From Cotesia glomerata (taxonomy: Eukaryota > Arthropoda > Insecta > Hymenoptera > Braconidae): 64,000 bases of DNA. Within the stretch, counting starts at the first letter, position 1. Every line of letters starts with the position of its first letter. Where the stretch lies: NCBI RefSeq assembly GCF_020080835.1, contig NC_058161.1:18589603-18653602 (forward strand), read 5' to 3'. A program made the translations under genes and the position numbers. Below the pieces are notes generated by a model, which was given only the letters and a program-made list of their open reading frames with translations, ran no database searches and was not told the DNA's origin. Shown here piece by piece: positions 62,835-64,000 of the stretch.

Positions 62835-64000
62835 ACTGTTTTTCTGATGCGTATCTTCTGGTTCTATTTACGAATGATATATTAAAGTGAAATGGTAGCA
62901 AGTTGATATCTATCTGTAATAGCAATAATTTTACGGGAATTTTGGATAGAGTCACGTGGGGTGACTGTGCGCAGTAGGTAAGTGTGCGCAACCCTTTTAT
63001 TTCCCTGATTAAACAACTGAATTCGACCGAATTAAAAATTTTAATTCTGTTATATTCTGTTAAATTCGGTAAAAAAGAATTCAAAAGAATTAAAAAATTT
63101 AATTCTGCTCAATTCTGTTGAATTTTGCAGAACAGAATTCAACTGAATTAAAAATATCAATTCTGTTATATAGTCTAGTCAACAAGTGCATTTTAGGTCA
63201 AAATTTTTTCGCCTTCTTCGAAAATTATGATTGAGGTGTCATTCGATTCGGAATGTCATGTAGATAGTTTTTGAGAAAATGCTAAGCCCGCTCGCAAAAA
63301 TTGCAATAGTGATAAACAATTAAGTGAAAAAAAAGAGGGTTTGGTTTTTCGTTAATATCTCAAAAACTATTTGAGATAATTTAAATTTGAAAAAAGATTC
63401 AAAAAGAGAAAGAAATTTCCTAAAAAAAATTTTGACTTTTAGAATTGTCGAACTAATGTTTATAATTTTCCCAGAGGGTTGAAAATACGCTCGAAAACGG
63501 GTACTCCGGCTTGCGCAAGCCACGTCCCTTTCGGACTTTTCATGAATAAATATTATTTAAACTTATTAAATATGAAAATTAAAAATTAAAAAAATTCAGG
63601 CGCCTGCAGGATAGATTAATGATTAATAATCCGTGGTCAAAAATTTTTATCGCGATTTTTTAATAAGTTATCCATTAATTAATTAACAATTTTTTGTAGC
63701 ATGAACATTAACATTGCAAGTGCGATAATTGTTAAACTATCAATCTGAGATTTTTTTTCTTTTGTGGAGCTATATTTTAAAGGTCTTAGAATAGATTTCC
63801 GTTGGAAAAATTCAAAACTTGTTAATTTTCGTTTTGTTATTAACAATTTACTGAGGAAAAAAATTATAAATCTTAATTAAACATTGAAAAAAAATTTTTT
63901 TTTGTAATATTATTATTGATCCGTTTTCTTATGATCAGAAGCTACTTAAAAATGATTTTTAATAATTTTTATCTCCTATTGTTTAAAAAATTGTTATAAA
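62835..64000. other. Protease 2 upstream region
   Basis: Closely matches 40297-41460, including the TATA-like and GTCACGTGGGGTGAC sequences and the GAATTC-rich stretch. No gene is seen before the window end. Confidence 0.5.

Larger units (their letters stand above)
53011..64000. repeat. Segmental duplication of the SPF3-protease block
   Basis: This is the second copy of about 25445-41460, continuing past the window end. Copy-specific differences are the absence of the CCCGGG element and of the 34337 Helitron, and the presence of the 57859-59500 foldback element. Non-coding identity is very high, around 99 percent by eye in the SPF intron. Confidence 0.85.

Overview
This is nuclear DNA from an arthropod, most likely an insect. 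It is AT-rich, its genes are split by GT-AG introns, its promoters have TATA boxes and its genes end with AATAAA signals. It also carries R1-clade LINE fragments, Helitrons and many short terminal-inverted-repeat (TIR) elements. A parasitoid wasp is a plausible host, but nothing in the window proves the order. All exon structures were joined by eye from splice signals and reading-frame continuity.

Layout. Bases 1-8460 are gene-free nested repeats. Bases 8461-16840 (unit A) hold a minus-strand secreted-protein gene (SPF1) facing a dead plus-strand relative that keeps only its promoter and exon 1. Bases 16841-20514 are two CA-core repeats, one broken by the 3' part of an R1-clade LINE. Unit B starts at 20519 with a divergent pair, SPF2 (minus) and SPF3 (plus), followed by a convergent three-exon CLIP-domain serine protease (33354-40296, minus). 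Bases 40300-47670 are gene-poor and hold a transposase zinc-finger remnant and a decayed Helitron. At 47671-52432 a CA-core repeat is split by the 5' part of an R1-clade LINE. From 52433 the SPF3-protease block is repeated as SPF4 plus a second protease (60767-62834), and the window ends inside this second copy.

Genes. SPF1-SPF4 are short (191-200 aa) two-exon secreted proteins. Exon 1 has 24 nt, the intron is phase 0, and exon 2 starts in the signal peptide. All share a core of NPVxRP, a serine-aspartate/asparagine segment, SWxLKP, WNVxIR(I/V)P and WR. I do not recognise the family. Between SPF3 and SPF4, exon 2 has 33 substitutions in about 570 bases, only 4 of them synonymous. The intron has about 21 in about 2690, and the duplicated protease next door differs by only three residues. 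This pattern of conserved introns and fast coding change fits diversifying selection or patchy gene conversion. An inverted pair of NF-kB/Rel-like sites lies just upstream of the TATA box in all plus-strand copies. With the CLIP protease neighbour this suggests, without proving, an immune or host-parasite role.

Mobile DNA. The recent duplications provide natural empty sites that date and delimit several insertions: a 4.9 kb Helitron, a 1.65 kb CCCGGG-ended element, a 1.64 kb foldback element with an 8-bp target duplication, and a 244-bp TTAA element. A repeated TIR element carries a 5S-rRNA-like segment, and a CA-core repeat family provides the (AC)n tracts that R1-clade LINEs sit in.
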